Shown here piece by piece: positions 43,688 to 55,510 of a stretch of 64,000 bases of DNA (positions are counted from its first letter, which is position 1; the number at the start of each line of letters is the position of its first letter). Both the position numbers and the translations under genes were made by a program. This DNA is from Cepaea nemoralis (taxonomy: Eukaryota > Mollusca > Gastropoda > Stylommatophora > Helicidae). The stretch lies in contig JACEFZ010016147.1 in assembly GCA_014155875.1 (NCBI GenBank), forward strand, positions 183,629 through 247,628, given 5' to 3'. The notes under the pieces are model-generated. The model was given only the letters and a program-made list of their open reading frames with translations. It was not told the origin of the DNA and searched no databases.

Positions 43688-44215
43688 TGTTTATCCTTTA
43701 CAGGATGTCGCAGTCAACCCCAGCATTTTGTGGCTGTTTGTGATTTCTTGGAAAGTTTACGTTCAGTAGCTTGTCATTATTGAAGTGAAGAAGGTTGGCT
43801 ACTAAAGACGATAATACAAAGAAATTGAAATAGTTTGGTCACTTGAAATGTCATGAAAGTTTGGAGAGAACAATAATGCAGGGGTATATGCCTGAAAAGA
43901 GAGGAAGAGAAGGCTAAAGAGAAGATGGGTGCAGGATGTGGCGAATGATCTCCAGATGGGAGTATCGGACGTGGGGCATCTTACTTATGACCAAGAAGTT
44001 TTCCGGACGGATGTAAATGGAGCGATGTTTTGCAAGGGACATGCTGCTGAATGAATGAATGAATGAATGAATGAGTTTGTCATTGCTTTCTGAAGGACCG
44101 GCACTCATACCATTGGATGAAAACAAACGCAAGGCGATTTGCTGCTAAACCGCCTGCAACTGTGTTTCGAACCTCGTATACAGGATTACGAATTGTCCCC
44201 GTAACCACTTGTGGT
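43688..44215 (-). mobile_element. SINE-2 copy interrupted by LINE-E
   Basis: Left part 43688-43778 (TATCCTTTACAGGATGTCGC, ACGTTCAGTAGCTTGTCATT); right part 44077-44215 (TTGTCATTGCTTTCTGAAGG, GTGTTTCGAACCTCGTATAC, CAGGATTACGAATTG). The inverse B box GTTTCGAACC is intact. The duplicated target is TTGTCATT. Confidence 0.8.
43779..44076 (+). mobile_element. LINE-E 3' end inside SINE-2
   Basis: GAAGAAGGTTGGCTACTAAA, GAGAACAATAATGCAGGGG, AGTATCGGACGTGGGGCATC and AAGTTTTCCGGACGG match the LINE-E 3' end at 29245-29510. Ends in (GAAT)n at 44049-44073, the LINE-E tail. 8-bp target duplication TTGTCATT. Confidence 0.85.
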
Positions 44216-44699
44216 ATGTTACAATGAAAGGGGAGATATATATCTCCAAATCGTTGTTACTGACTACTAAATGAAAACCAGAAATGGCTTGTAAGACTCC
44301 CTAGTACTGGAATAGACACATATATTAAGATTCCAATAAGGTATCAGGTAAGGTTTTCTAGTAGAAGGCCAAGAAAGCACAGGAAAGGTATCGCCCTCAG
44401 AGAGGACAATTTCACCCTGGTTGGACTGAAAGCGTGTAGTATCCCTGCCACACAGCTCTCCTGATCTGTTGTTAAGTGCTATAGTACTTTCACATTATTG
44501 TTTGACCCAGTACATACACATCACTCTGATAAAAATAAAACTAACTCGTTGGAATAAGATCATAATCTCCCCGGGAAGGTTAACCCGGTCAACAAATGCC
44601 CGCAGAAGTCGATGTGTCGTCCTAACGGCGCAAGAACGCAGCTCTGCTGTAAACAGGCACAACGCAATCACGTCCGAAAAAAAATTCCGCATGAACGCA
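44216..44699. other. Unassigned stretch
   Basis: No repeat family or gene recognised. Confidence 0.35.
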
Positions 44700-44733
44700 G
44701 AAGAAGAAGAAGAAGAAGAAGAAGAAGAAGAAG
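44700..44733. repeat. (GAA)n microsatellite
   Basis: Eleven units following CCGCATGAACGCAGAA; the context GCATGAACGCAGAAGAAGAA resembles a LINE-D-like 3' end with (GAA)n. Confidence 0.9.
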
Positions 44734-44889
44734 ATCATAATCTTATAATGAATAAATGGGGGAGGTATATGCGCCATGGGCATTTATAATATAATAGCTG
44801 ACCCGGCCCGGCTTCGCCCAGTCCTTGGTGGGGAGCATCTCATTTAATTCATATAAGTAGTCATATAAGTTCCCGTTCCCGTTACCGAC

Positions 44890-44922
<33 letters not shown>

Positions 44923-45160
44923 GCCTGTCTGTCTGTCTGACCCGGCCCGGCATCGCCAAGCTCCTGGTGTGGAGCACCTCATTTAATTCATATAAGTAGT
45001 CATATAAGCTCACGTTCCCGTTCCCGACTATCTGTCTGTCTGTCTGTCTGTCTATCTGTCTGTCTATCTGTCTGACCCGGCCCGGCTTCGCCCAGACCCT
45101 GATAGGGAGCATCTCATTTAATTCATATGAGTAGTCATATAAGTTCCCGTTCCCGACTGG

Positions 45161-45162
<2 letters not shown>

Positions 45163-45258
<96 letters not shown>
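45163..45258. repeat. (TGTC)n microsatellite, 24 units
   Basis: Perfect array; shorter (TGTC)n arrays at 44888-44938 and 45030-45075 occupy the same place in the preceding units. Confidence 0.96.
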
Positions 45259-45259
<1 letters not shown>

Positions 45260-45279
45260 ATCATTTATTGGTTGCAGTT

Positions 45280-45390
45280 AGAACAACCTTAGATAAACGA
45301 AGACCAACTTACAAAAAGCATTAGAAAGAGCACTTGAAAGATCTTTACATCTTCCCCAACAATTAACTTGGGTAAATGGAGCAGCGGCAG
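45280..45390 (+). mobile_element. LINE 3' scrap
   Basis: GTTAGAACAACCTTAGATAA, ACGAAGACCAACTTAC and GATCTTTACATCTTCCCC match 14843-14935. Confidence 0.55.
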
Positions 45391-45566
45391 CAGCAGCAGA
45401 AGAAGAAGAAAAAGGAGGAGTAGGAGCTGGGAGGAGGAAGAGGGAGGAGGAGGGAGGAGGAGGAGAAAGAGAGAAGAGGAGGATGGAGGAGGGAGAGGGA
45501 GGAGGGGGAGGAGAAGAGGAAGAGGGTAGGAGGTGGAGGAGGGGAGAGGAGGAGGAGGAGGAATAT
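45385..45566. repeat. Polypurine GGA/GAA tract
   Basis: About 180 bp of almost pure G/A on the plus strand (GGAGGAGG, GAGGGAGG). Such tracts can form triplex or G-quadruplex structures. Confidence 0.9.
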
Positions 45567-46261
45567 AACGCATATGCCTGTAGATTTAATAATGGCTGAA
45601 GTTGTTCCATGTCTTCTTAGAGTTGGCGACAGTGTAAAGAAATATAAAATCTTCAAACTTGATAGAGATAAGGTAACTATTATTTATTCATTCTTTAAGC
45701 AAAAAAAGATGAGTTACAATGTTATGCATTATGCATTATTTTTATGAAAACTTTGAAAATGCCTTACAGATTGTATCATTATTTATTATAACTCATATGC
45801 CGGTACATAACTATGGACAAAGAGTTTATAAATCTTTGAAAACGATGCCACAATATGACTATAAGTTATACAGAAAAGTTATGCCTCCTTGAAATAACTT
45901 TTACAGAGTTAAGTCCCCTGAGATATATGAAATTATAATGAAAAATGAAAATGAAATAATATTGGGTAAGCAGCCGATTTCACACTAAAACAATATGACA
46001 GTGGGCTGCGCTGGAATGAAAGGAAGACGTGTAGAAAATGTCATCTCAATCGGATGGGCGGTTCGCGAGCGCATAAAGGACATAGGGACATGCAGACAGA
46101 CAGACAGACGGAGAGCGCCTTTTATATATAAGATACAATTAATATTACAAACACAATATCACGTCAATCACTATTGATAAAATATTTGACTATTTATAAA
46201 ATTGTATCTCTGTAATGCATGTGAAGTGTCCTCGTGTTTTAAGCTAATCTAAGTGCTGCTA

Positions 46262-46371
46262 AGAAAGCAATGGCAAACTACTGAGCGTAATCTTGCCAAG
46301 AAATCAACATACAGTTGAAAGATGCTGGTGTTGACAGCGATGTCCTGTAAAGGATATGCAAAAAAAAAAAA
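46262..46371 (+). mobile_element. SINE-2 copy, 5'-truncated
   Basis: AGAAAGCAATGGCAAACTAC, TTGCCAAGAAATCAACATAC, GATGCTGGTGTTGACAGCGA, TGTCCTGTAAAGGATATGC and poly-A. Target duplication AAGTGCTGCT (46251-46260, 46372-46381). Confidence 0.9.
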
Positions 46372-46589
46372 AAGTGCTGCTAGCAAATGTTCATATTCAG
46401 GGTTTCACTCTTGCTAGTATTCCTTTTTAATCTGGTTAACTGTGGATCCCGGTCATGATTATGCTCAGTTTCATTCTTGGGTGGTACAGGATGGCAGTCC
46501 TGAGTGGCAATGCTGTCAAATAGTCCTCTACTCTTCCTGTAGCAGGAAGGTAAAGTCTCTCATCATTCACTGATGACTTTGAACGTACG

Positions 46590-46905
46590 AATGAACGAAC
46601 AATCTTTATTTTCAAAGGGTTAAGAATTGGGCACGCAGGCCAGTCTGACATTCTGCCCTTCTCTATTTCTTCTCATACATTTGTTCACTCAACATCACTT
46701 ATGAAGCAAATCTTTGACAACAAAAGAACAATAAGCATTATTACGCATGAACAATAGTCAATAATACATGACTCACTGAGGCAATGTTTTAACATGGGCA
46801 TTATAAATATCTAAGGAAGGTGTAACGTGCCATACATATGGAAGGTATTTTTGGCTAGTTATCATTTGAGATAATTTACCATTATTATTGGCTTTGTTGT
46901 TGTTG
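46590..46905 (-). mobile_element. (TTCG)n-tailed element, copy 5
   Basis: (CGAA)-type tail ACGAATGAACGAAC, AATCTTTATTTTCAAAGGG, TTAAGAATTGGGCACGCAGG, then a body (CATGACTCACTGAGGCAATG, GTGCCATACATATGG, TTATCATTTGAGATAA) that mirrors copy 1 at 13655-13986. Confidence 0.75.
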
Positions 46906-46959
46906 TTGTTTGTTTGTTTTTGTTTTTGTTTATGGAGGAATGTAGTATGTACTGATTAA

Positions 46960-47458
46960 TTGATTGATTGAATGATTTAGGAACCGACATCACAGCATTC
47001 GGGGCATTCCCTTGAGCGCCCCGTCCCCATCCTCAGCAGCCAGCGAAGAGTTCCAACACTCATAGTACCAGTAGCAATCTGATTATATGTCCGTCTCGCC
47101 TTTCCTCTGAGCGTCGATCGTCGGCCAGCCAGATCCCCTCGTCACCCTTCGCTGTCGCATTCTTGCCAGACCATGGTGATCCATTTGCTCCTCCGAGGTG
47201 TACACGTGCTCCCAAAAGGCCGCAACCATGTCTTCCTTATCATGCATCAATACTCCACCAAGTTTTGCAGAGCCAGCCAATCTGTCCGCCTGTTCATTAC
47301 CCAGCACACCAGCATACCCCGGAGAAAAGATCCAGACGATGCTTGTCACTCGTGACTTCCCAAGCGAAGCAAGCCACTTTGCACGAAGCTTGCCTGTCCT
47401 CACCCTACTCAGCATGCTTTCTGAGTCAGAAGAGTCTGTACTGAGGCAGTGATCAAAC
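46960..47458 (-). mobile_element. LINE fragment with RNase H C-terminal part
   Basis: Minus-strand reading LSRVRTGKLRAKWLASLGKS, VWIFSPGYAGVLGNEQADRL and a C-terminal GLARMRQRRVTRGSGW. GNEQADRLA is the RNase H motif. Related to but distinct from LINE-B. The left end has a (GATT)n tail at 46958-46975. It directly abuts the LINE-C 3' end. Confidence 0.75.
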
Positions 47459-49740
47459 AGTTTGCCGATGTATGCATAATGTTTGGTGGTGTCTTTGATT
47501 TCTTGTGGAAGATTGTTCCACAACTGAGTGGCAGAGTATGCTAAGCTTGTTTCATATAAGTCTATCCTAGGTTTAAGGACATGAAGTATATTTAGTCGTT
47601 TGCTATGTCTTGCGTTACATTTAAAAAATGGCCAAAGGTAGCTTGGAGCATTTTGAAATAGGATTTTGTGAATTAGTTTAGCCTTATTAAAAAGTAGGCG
47701 TTTGTGGAGTGGCAGTAACTGAAGACGTTAGTGTAGGTTAAAATTGTCGGTAAGCTTTTCAACATTAATTAAACGCACAGCCCTTTTCTGGAGTGAATAC
47801 AGGCATTTTGTTATTGATTTGGAGCATCCATCCCAGATTGTGGAGCAATAATCAATATGTGTTTGTATATGGGAAGTATAGAATATCTTTCTTGTGTTTT
47901 CGTCAAGGACATTTTTAATTTTGGCAAGTTGGTATACTTTTTTGGCTATTTGTTTAACGAGAGCATGAACGTGGGAGTTAAAGGTTAGATTTTGATCAAC
48001 GATGAGACCCAGTGCCTTTTGCTCGGTTACACTTTCTACAGGCGTGCTACCGATGTGCAGCTGAAGAGCTCTCTGTGACATTAGAGTGTGAAGTCTTTGC
48101 CTGGTTGCTATTAACATATATTTTATTTTATAAATGTTAATTTGCATGCAGTTTGCATGACTCCAGTTAACTACACTATTTATTTCCTGTTGCAAAGTTG
48201 ATTCCAGCATATTACAATCAATAGATTGTGTATATACTGTGCAGTCGTCAGCAAATAGATCGCAGGACGACGAAAGATATAAGGGAAGATCATCTATATA
48301 AATAGCAAATAACAGAGGGCCAAGTATAGACCCCTGAGTTACGCCAATATTAATGATAATGGCTTGGGATAAAGTTTTATTGTGTGATATTACTTGCTTT
48401 CTGTTTAATAAAAATGATTTTTATTAATATCACTATATTAAAGATTACTTTCATTGTTTCTAGTTTTTTAATTAGAATATTATTATCTATCATATCGAAT
48501 GCTTTTCTAAAGTCTATAAACACCGCTCCAAATAGAGTATTGTTGTTAATATTTTGATGCCAATTTTCTATCTTGTTTGTTAGGGCCGTATGCCAAGAAT
48601 ATTTTGGCCGAAACCCTGACTGTCTGTCAATTATTAGTTTGTGGCGAACAAGGTTTTCTAGTGTTGTTTTGTGGATGTGCTTTGCTAGTTGTTTGGATAG
48701 TGAGAATAATATGGAAATTGGCCTGTAGTTACTCATGAGACGATCGTCTAATGAACCAGCTTTTAAATGGGGTACACTTTAGCGATTTTAAAGGCTCATG
48801 GGAAGTGATCTTTGGTGAGGTATTGATTATATATAAAAGTTAGTGACTCGTAGATCGCCAGCGCAGCATAGCAAGGATCCGACTACTGATTCCATCTAGT
48901 CCTGATGTGTTATTGTTTTTTAGGTTACTGAGATGAGTAAATACTTCAGTGATCGTCATTAGCAGTATGTTATGTCTCTATAGCATTTGTTCTCACAAAA
49001 TGATGATAATAAAGATATGTCATGAGGAGAATCTGGTTTTGCAGCCTTTAATTGGTTTATGTCGGATTGAAAGAAACTATTGAATTGTCCATATGCAAAC
49101 TGATTTGATGTTAATGATTGTGATGACTTGTGTTTGTTTGTCAAGGTATTAATTGCTTTCCATATATCTTTCGTGTTGGTTTTATCTATTATTAAGTTCT
49201 TAAAATAGTTTTTATTTTCCTTTCGAATAACATATTGAACTTTGTTTCTCAGACTAGCGTACGTGGTTAGATCTCTAATTTTATGTGCCATGTCCCGGTC
49301 TCTCATAATTTCAACTACCTCCTGTGTGATCAACGGGGGCTTTGTGTAATGTTTAACTCGAACTTCCTTAAATGGAACATGCTTATCGAATACATTTAGA
49401 AAGGTCTTCAGCCAGTGGTCCAGCGCATCATCTGGGTCAGGAAGATGGTAAACATAGTCCAGTGATAAGTTGTGCAAATCTTGTAAAAAGACATCTTGAC
49501 TGAAATTTTTATAATTTCTATATTTTATACTTATGTGTTTGTGTTTCGGAGTGTTGGTACCTCTTTTCGACCACGTGCAACATACCGGGTAGTGATCGCT
49601 CATTCCATTAATAGGTACAGTAAATTCTGTGATGTTGTCAGCACATGTAGTATACATGTGATCTATAAGTGTTGCAGATGATTGTATTATTCTAGTGGCT
49701 TGTTTGACTAACTGTTGGCAACGTTTTCTGGTGATTTCTC
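47459..49740 (-). mobile_element. LINE-C copy (Jockey/CR1-like), longest copy
   Basis: On the minus strand: end of the endonuclease (NGMSDHYPVCCTWSKRG, 49657 down), linker (DIWKAINTLTNKHKSSQSL), RT (SNYRPISILFSLSKQLAKHI, QSGFRPKYSWHTALTNKIEN, VFIDFRKAFDMIDNNILIKK), then after frame breaks LQQEINSVVNWSHANCMQIN, LGLIVDQNLTFNSHVHALVK, HIDYCSTIWDGCSKSITKCL and a MWNNLPQEIKDTTKHY end. The SDHYPV endonuclease motif is intact. Frame breaks at about 48950, 48740 and 48370-48210 make it inactive. The 5' end meets LINE-B at 49740. Confidence 0.85.
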
Positions 49741-50128
49741 TTGAAGCCCTGGCTATGTCTGGGTCTCAGGAATACTCGTATTCTATATTGGAACTGTGCC
49801 AGCGTAAAACAACGAGGCCCTATCCTGGAAAACCTGGTATACTGGAATAACATTGTAGCGCTTCAGGAGACGAGACTTGGTGATCTGTTACTCCACATTG
49901 CCGGCTTCAAATTTTTCTACAACAGGCGGCACATGGGAATGACGATTCTCATTTGCGAAAGTATGGTGGCTACAGAGCTAGACGTGTACAGTTGGAACAG
50001 TGACGACATACACATACAGGCGGTTAGAGTTCAATCCGGTCTACCATTCGTGCTGGTTAATGTTTATGCCCGTATCGTGGATGTGGATTCCCAGAAGTGG
50101 CAGTACTTAAGTGACATATTAGATCACG

Positions 50129-53100
50129 TGGGAGTCAGGTCTTAGTCAGATATTACTGAGCTACCGTATGACAGTAGACGGTACTACCTGCTTTCTGTCA
50201 GCGCCGAATGTTGGGCGGCGCTTACCAAACCCGACACCCCACATTGTGCCAACGGCTTCGGGCGGAAGAACGCAATTGGGAGGGTACTAAGCCTTATCCT
50301 GGTGCGAGGAAATGCAACCCAAAGACAAAATAAGTCATGGCAGGGCAGAACAGGCCGTAAGCCTTGGTTGGCAGATGGTCTAGGATCGAAGCTCCGACAG
50401 GCGGACAGTTAGAGCATTGCTTTGCTGATCCGGCAGCTTCTGCAGCTTGTCTTGTTCCAGATTATAGGTGTCAACTTTCCTCTGGAGTGAACTAGGCAGG
50501 CCGAGAGAGGGATCATGCTGCATGGGCAACACATGGTTTCTTTATTTTAGCCCAGGCTTTGTGCTATGGAGAGGCAATAACTCCATCCCTGGTCTTAACC
50601 GGTCTCGGAATCAAAGCGAGAGGCAACTGTTACGGGTTATAAGTCCTTGTCAGTTGGCGTAGACATGGGGCGCCACGCGTTGCCTCTGACGGTGGGAGAC
50701 ACCTACAGGTGTCACTGATCAGCTACCGCCCGCCTCAAGCTGGGCAGCCCCCAGCCAATTGGGTGCTGATCCGCCACAGCCTACCTGCTTCAATGGGTGC
50801 TTGGGGCTAGGACAAAATCTGAATCGCAGGCTGTAAAACCAATGCACCAGGTACTAATAAAAAGAATAGAAACCTCAAGCTACGGCTTGCAACCTGGAAC
50901 GTGAGAACCATGTGTCCAGGATTTTCCACTGACTTGACAAATATTGACGATGTGAGAAAAACGGCTGTGATTGATGCTGAACTCGATCGTCTTAACATTG
51001 ATATTGCTGGCCTGCAGGAGACTCGCCTCGCTGAGGAAGGGTCACTCAGGGAAAACAATTACACCTTTTTTTGGAAGGGAAGAGGGCAGGCAGAAAAAAG
51101 GCAACATGGTGTGGGCTTTGCAGTGAAGAATTCGCTACTGGGAATGATTGATATCCCAGCTGGAGGTAATGAAAGATTATTATCACTGCGCTTGGCAACC
51201 TCCTGTGGATTTGCCACCATTCTCACTGCATATGCACCGACACTCGCTTCCTCTGATGATGTGAAGGATATGTTCTATGAGCAGCTAGACTCTGCGATCA
51301 AGGCAGTTCCAAAATCCGACTACATTTATATGCTCGGTGATTTCAATGCTCGTGTGGGCAAGGACTCGAGTTCATGGCCAGTGTGCCTTGGAAAATACAA
51401 CATCGGTCGCATGAATGATAATGGGCAAAGGCTGCTGGAGCATTGCACTAGAAATGACCTATGTATTACAAACTCCTTTTTTAAAACAAAAGAGATGCAT
51501 AAGGTCACATGGAAACATCCAAGATCCGGCCATTGGCATCAGCTGGACTTCATTATCACACGGAGACAACATCTGAACCATACATCATTAACTCGAAGTT
51601 ACCACAGTGCTGACTGTGATACAGATCATTCTTTGGTTGTTGCAAGGGTTAGACTGAGACCAAAGAGAATCTACACAGCTAAACACAAGTCTAGCCCCAG
51701 GATTAATATTACTAACACTCACGATCCTGGAAAGTGCTTTGAATTTCAACAGCAACTTGAAGACGCTTTCAATGATACATCAGAAAATTGTATAGTAAAT
51801 GATAAATGGAGTAAACTTAAGGAAACTATTTATAAAACAGCGGTAGGGGGTTACGGCACTGTGGATCATAAGAGGCAGGACTGGTTTGCGGCAAACAGCC
51901 AGATACTGCAGCCCTTGATTGATAAAAAGAAGATAGCTCTCTTAAGAAACAAGGAAAGACCAACGCGTAACACTCTGAGTGAGCTGAAGCAAGCAAGGAA
52001 GGATGTACAAAAGGCTGCCAGGCAGTGTGCGAATGACTATTGGATCAAGTTATGTGAGTCCATTCAAATCGCAAGTGATAAGGGAAACATCAGAAGCATG
52101 TATGAAGGGATAAAGAAAGCCTGTGGTCCAATGATCAAAAGAAGTGCACCGCTGAAAACCTTGACTTGAGAAATCATCACTGATAAGAAACAGCAGATGG
52201 ATAGATGGGTCGAGCACTATTTAGAGCTTTACTCAAGTGAGACCAAGCTAGCGGATGATGCCCTCAACGCCATAGAGGCCCTGCCAACTCTTGACCACCT
52301 GGACACACTTCCCACTATAACAGAAGTTAAGTGTGCTATAAATGAGCTTGCATCTGGCAAGGCTCCAGGTAAGGATGGGATTCCAATAGAGGTGATCAGG
52401 AGTGGGCAAGACACACTCGCTCTACAGATCCACCAGCTAATAGAGCTATGCTGGCGAGAAGGACAAGTCCCACAGGATTTCAAAGATTCAAACATCATAA
52501 CGCTGTACAAGAACAAGGGAGATCGGAGCGACTGTAACAACTATAGGGGTATCTCACTTCTGTGTATTGTTGGGAAAGTATTTGCCAGAATTGTCCTGCA
52601 CAGACTTCAAGTCCTGGGAGATCAAGTCTACCCCGAATCACAGTGTGGCTTCCGTCAGAACCGGTCTACCATTGATATGATATTCTCATTGCGACAGATG
52701 CAAGAAAAATGCCGGGAACAAAATCAGCCACTGTTTATTGCCTTCATCGACCTCACAAAGGCATTCGATTTGGTCAGTCGTGAGGGTCTGTTCAAAGCAC
52801 TAAAGAAGATTGGCTGCCCACCAACTCTTCTGTCCATTGTGGAATCGTTCCACACAGGCATGAAGGGTATAATCAAGTTTGATGGCTCAACTTCAGAAGA
52901 GTTTGAAATCAAGAGTGGAGTTAAGCAAGGCTGTGTGCTAGCACCCACCCTCTTTGGGATATACTTTTCACTTCTACTGAAATATGCCTTTCGTGATCAG
53001 GATGATGGTATATACATTCACTCACGCTCAGATGGTGGCCTCTATAATGCTCAGAGATTGAAGGCCAAGACCAAAATTAGCAGGGTACTAATCAGAGAGT

Positions 53101-54107
53101 TGCTTTTTGCGGATGATGCTGCGATTACGACCCACTCTGAGGAAGAATTACAACATCTACTATCTGCATTCTCCAATGCTTGTTCTGAATTTGGTTTAAC
53201 AATTAACAAAAAGAAGACACAGATTATGTCACAAGGTGCACATGGTGTACCATCAATCTTTATTGACGACGCCGAACTGGAGATAGTAGACCATTTTACA
53301 TATCTAGGATCAGAGGTAAATAGCAAATTATCCCTCGATCAGGAAATCAACATCAGGATTGGCAAGGCAGCAACAACAATGAACATGTTAGCAAAAAGAG
53401 TCTGGGAGAACAGGAAGCTTACTGCCAAAACAAAAGTCCTCGTCTACCAAGCCTGTGTCCTTAGTACTCTTCTTTATGGCAGTGAAACCTGGACAACTTA
53501 CTCACGCCAAGAGAAACGTTTAAACAGCTTTCATATGCGGTGTCTGCGAAGAATACTTGGTATTAAGTGGCAAGACAAAATCACAAATACTGAAGTATTG
53601 GAAAGATCAGGTTGTGTGACGGTGTATTCCATGCTCAGTCTTCGTAGACTTAGATGGATAGGACACGTTAGGAGGATGGATGATGGTAGAATACCAAAGG
53701 ACATCTTTTTTGGTGAATTACAGACGGGTAGGAGATCTCAGGGTCGGCCTCTACTACGATACAAAGATGTGTGTAAGCGGGACATGATTGATACAGGCAT
53801 TGATAGTGCACATTGGGAACACGTCGCCGCTGAACGTGTTGCATGGAGGGCAACTATCAGAAACGGAATAAAGACAAAGGAGAAAATGATTGCAGATAAA
53901 GCACACACAGAGCGTGAGAGACGTAAGATGGTGCAAAATGGTGGAAATGACCATGTTTTCACATGCACCTACTGTGGGCAAACATTTGCAGCAAGAATTG
54001 GCCTTACCAACCACACTCGCCACCGCCATGGATCGTAGTTATTAAGCCTTTTTAAAGCACAATGTACCAAACTATCGTCTGTCAAGACGGAAAGGTGCCA
54101 ATGTAAA
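50129..54107 (+). mobile_element. LINE-A, near-complete copy, nested in LINE-B
   Basis: About 3,979 bp flanked by AGATCACG (50121-50128 and 54108-54115). About 730 bp of GC-rich 5' UTR, one long frame (see CDS), and a 70-bp 3' UTR with GCACAATGTACCAAACTATC and GGAAAGGTGCCAATG that recurs in the fragments at 60968 and 62770. Removing it restores the LINE-B endonuclease reading SDILDHERNVIFCGDFNA. Confidence 0.92.
50862..54038 (+). pseudogene. LINE-A polyprotein: APE endonuclease, reverse transcriptase, C2H2 finger; one nonsense codon
   Basis: One frame from after TAA TAA (50856-50861) to the stop at 54036-54038, broken only by TGA at 52167-52169 between PLKTLT and EIITDKKQQM. Domains: endonuclease with LATWNVRT (50880), IAGLQETRL (catalytic Glu), YMLGDFNARVG and CDTDHSLV (catalytic Asp-His), about residues 1-250; linker; RT with GKAPGKDGIPIEV, YRGISLLCIVGKVFARIVL, QCGFRQNRSTIDMIFSLRQM, FIAFIDLTKAFDLV, SGVKQGCVLAPTLFG and LLFADDAAIT; a C-terminal RWIGHVRRM and GRPLLRYKDV block; and a final finger CTYCGQTFAARIGLTNHTRH. 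The first ATG (50910) comes after WNVRT, so a non-ATG start or a 5' lesion is possible. All catalytic residues look intact. Confidence 0.9.
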
Positions 54108-55510
54108 AGATCACGAGAGAAATGTTATTTTCTGTGGCGATTTCAACGCTAAAGGCAGATCATAGGGAAACATTTCCTTCCACACACATGGGGAGGAGCT
54201 CGAGACCGCACTTAAAACCATTGACCTGGTTTGTATGAACGTTGGCTGTGTCACCAGGACAGCAAGTCTTCCAGGTGATGAGGACAGTGCTATTGATCTG
54301 GCGCTGGTTTCTGCTTCACTCACTACAGTGTGTAGATGGGGTGTCCTAGAGTACCAAGGGAGCGACCACCACCCTTGCAGCATATTGGCGGTGAAGGGCA
54401 GAACGAGGCAGCACAAGTCAACGGTCAAGACTTTCCAGTATGACAGTACAGGGCAAGATGTGGTGAGTAAAATAAGTTGTGACAATCACAGAAAGCTTCA
54501 GGGCAGGAAAAAACAAGCTGGGAGCAGCCACCTTGGTGGCATTTTGAGGTGGAAAAGGCCTGGGTGGATAAGCTTAGTGCTGTAGGGAAATGCCAAAACG
54601 CCAAGAAGAACAGAGTTGCCCATCCTAGTCCCTGCATGCACTTAGAAAGAGATATGCACAAAAAAGTAAGCTATTAAAAACAACTGGTTAAGGTGGTTAA
54701 ACGTGAAAAATGGGCAGAGGTGTGTCAAAGAGTGAGCACAGACAAGTCACTGAAATTGTTCTGGCGACTACATAAAAGCATGAGAGGGGTAGTCAATAAT
54801 AAGAGTAATCCTGACTTCCAAGGTGCTGACCTCATCTGGCAGTGGACTAACGAGAACAATGGCAAAGCCCTCTTCGAACGCTATCTAGAGCAGAGCAACC
54901 AGACAGACATGAGAGGCAGAAATCTTGCCAAGGAGGTCACCTCGGATAGGTGCAAGTCCAGAACACTTCGGATGAAGACAGTGACAGTGAAAGAAATCAA
55001 GGCTTGTGCTTCGACGATCATAACACAGCGCTCCATGGCCAGATGGCATAAGATATGACGACATCAATATGTGTACCGACAAAGAGCTAGAGAAACTAGC
55101 AGACAGTAAACAGCAACAGTATAGGGAGTGCTAGCATCAAGGAGGAGTGGTTACACTGTTATCTGATTCCCTTGCCGAAACTTGGCAAAGACCACACACA
55201 AATTCATGGATATCGAGTAATAATCATGCAGAATACAAAAGGGAAGCTGCTGGAGAAGTTAATTGCCAGAAAAATATCAAGCCAGCTAGAGAGGTAAAGT
55301 GTTTCCCCACCTACCCCGGGAGGGTACCGCACGAAAAGAGAAACCTGGACCAATGCAACAGTTTTTGCCCATGATGTCTATGAAGGTTTCCACTCAGGTA
55401 TTGAAACATTTGCAGCAGCGATTGATCTTGAGGACGCGTACAACAGTGTACCGTTGAAATTTTTAATGCTTCAGCTTCTTGAACTCAAGATAAGTCCTTT
55501 CCTCCTTAAT

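Larger units (their letters stand above)
44797..46135. mobile_element. Element bounded by GCTGACCCGG and TTTTATATATAAGATA, with (TGTC)n arrays
   Basis: Starts AATATAATAGCTGACCCGGC and contains three copies of a unit holding GACCCGGCCCGGCTTCGCCC, GGAGCATCTCATTTAATTCA and AAGTTCCCGTTCCCG, each followed by (TGTC)n. The right end has GGGCGGTTCGCGAGCGCATA, AAGGACATAGGGACATGCAG, (ACAG)n and CTTTTATATATAAGATA. Elements with this kind of pair of ends are common in invertebrate genomes; I cannot assign the class. Confidence 0.45.
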
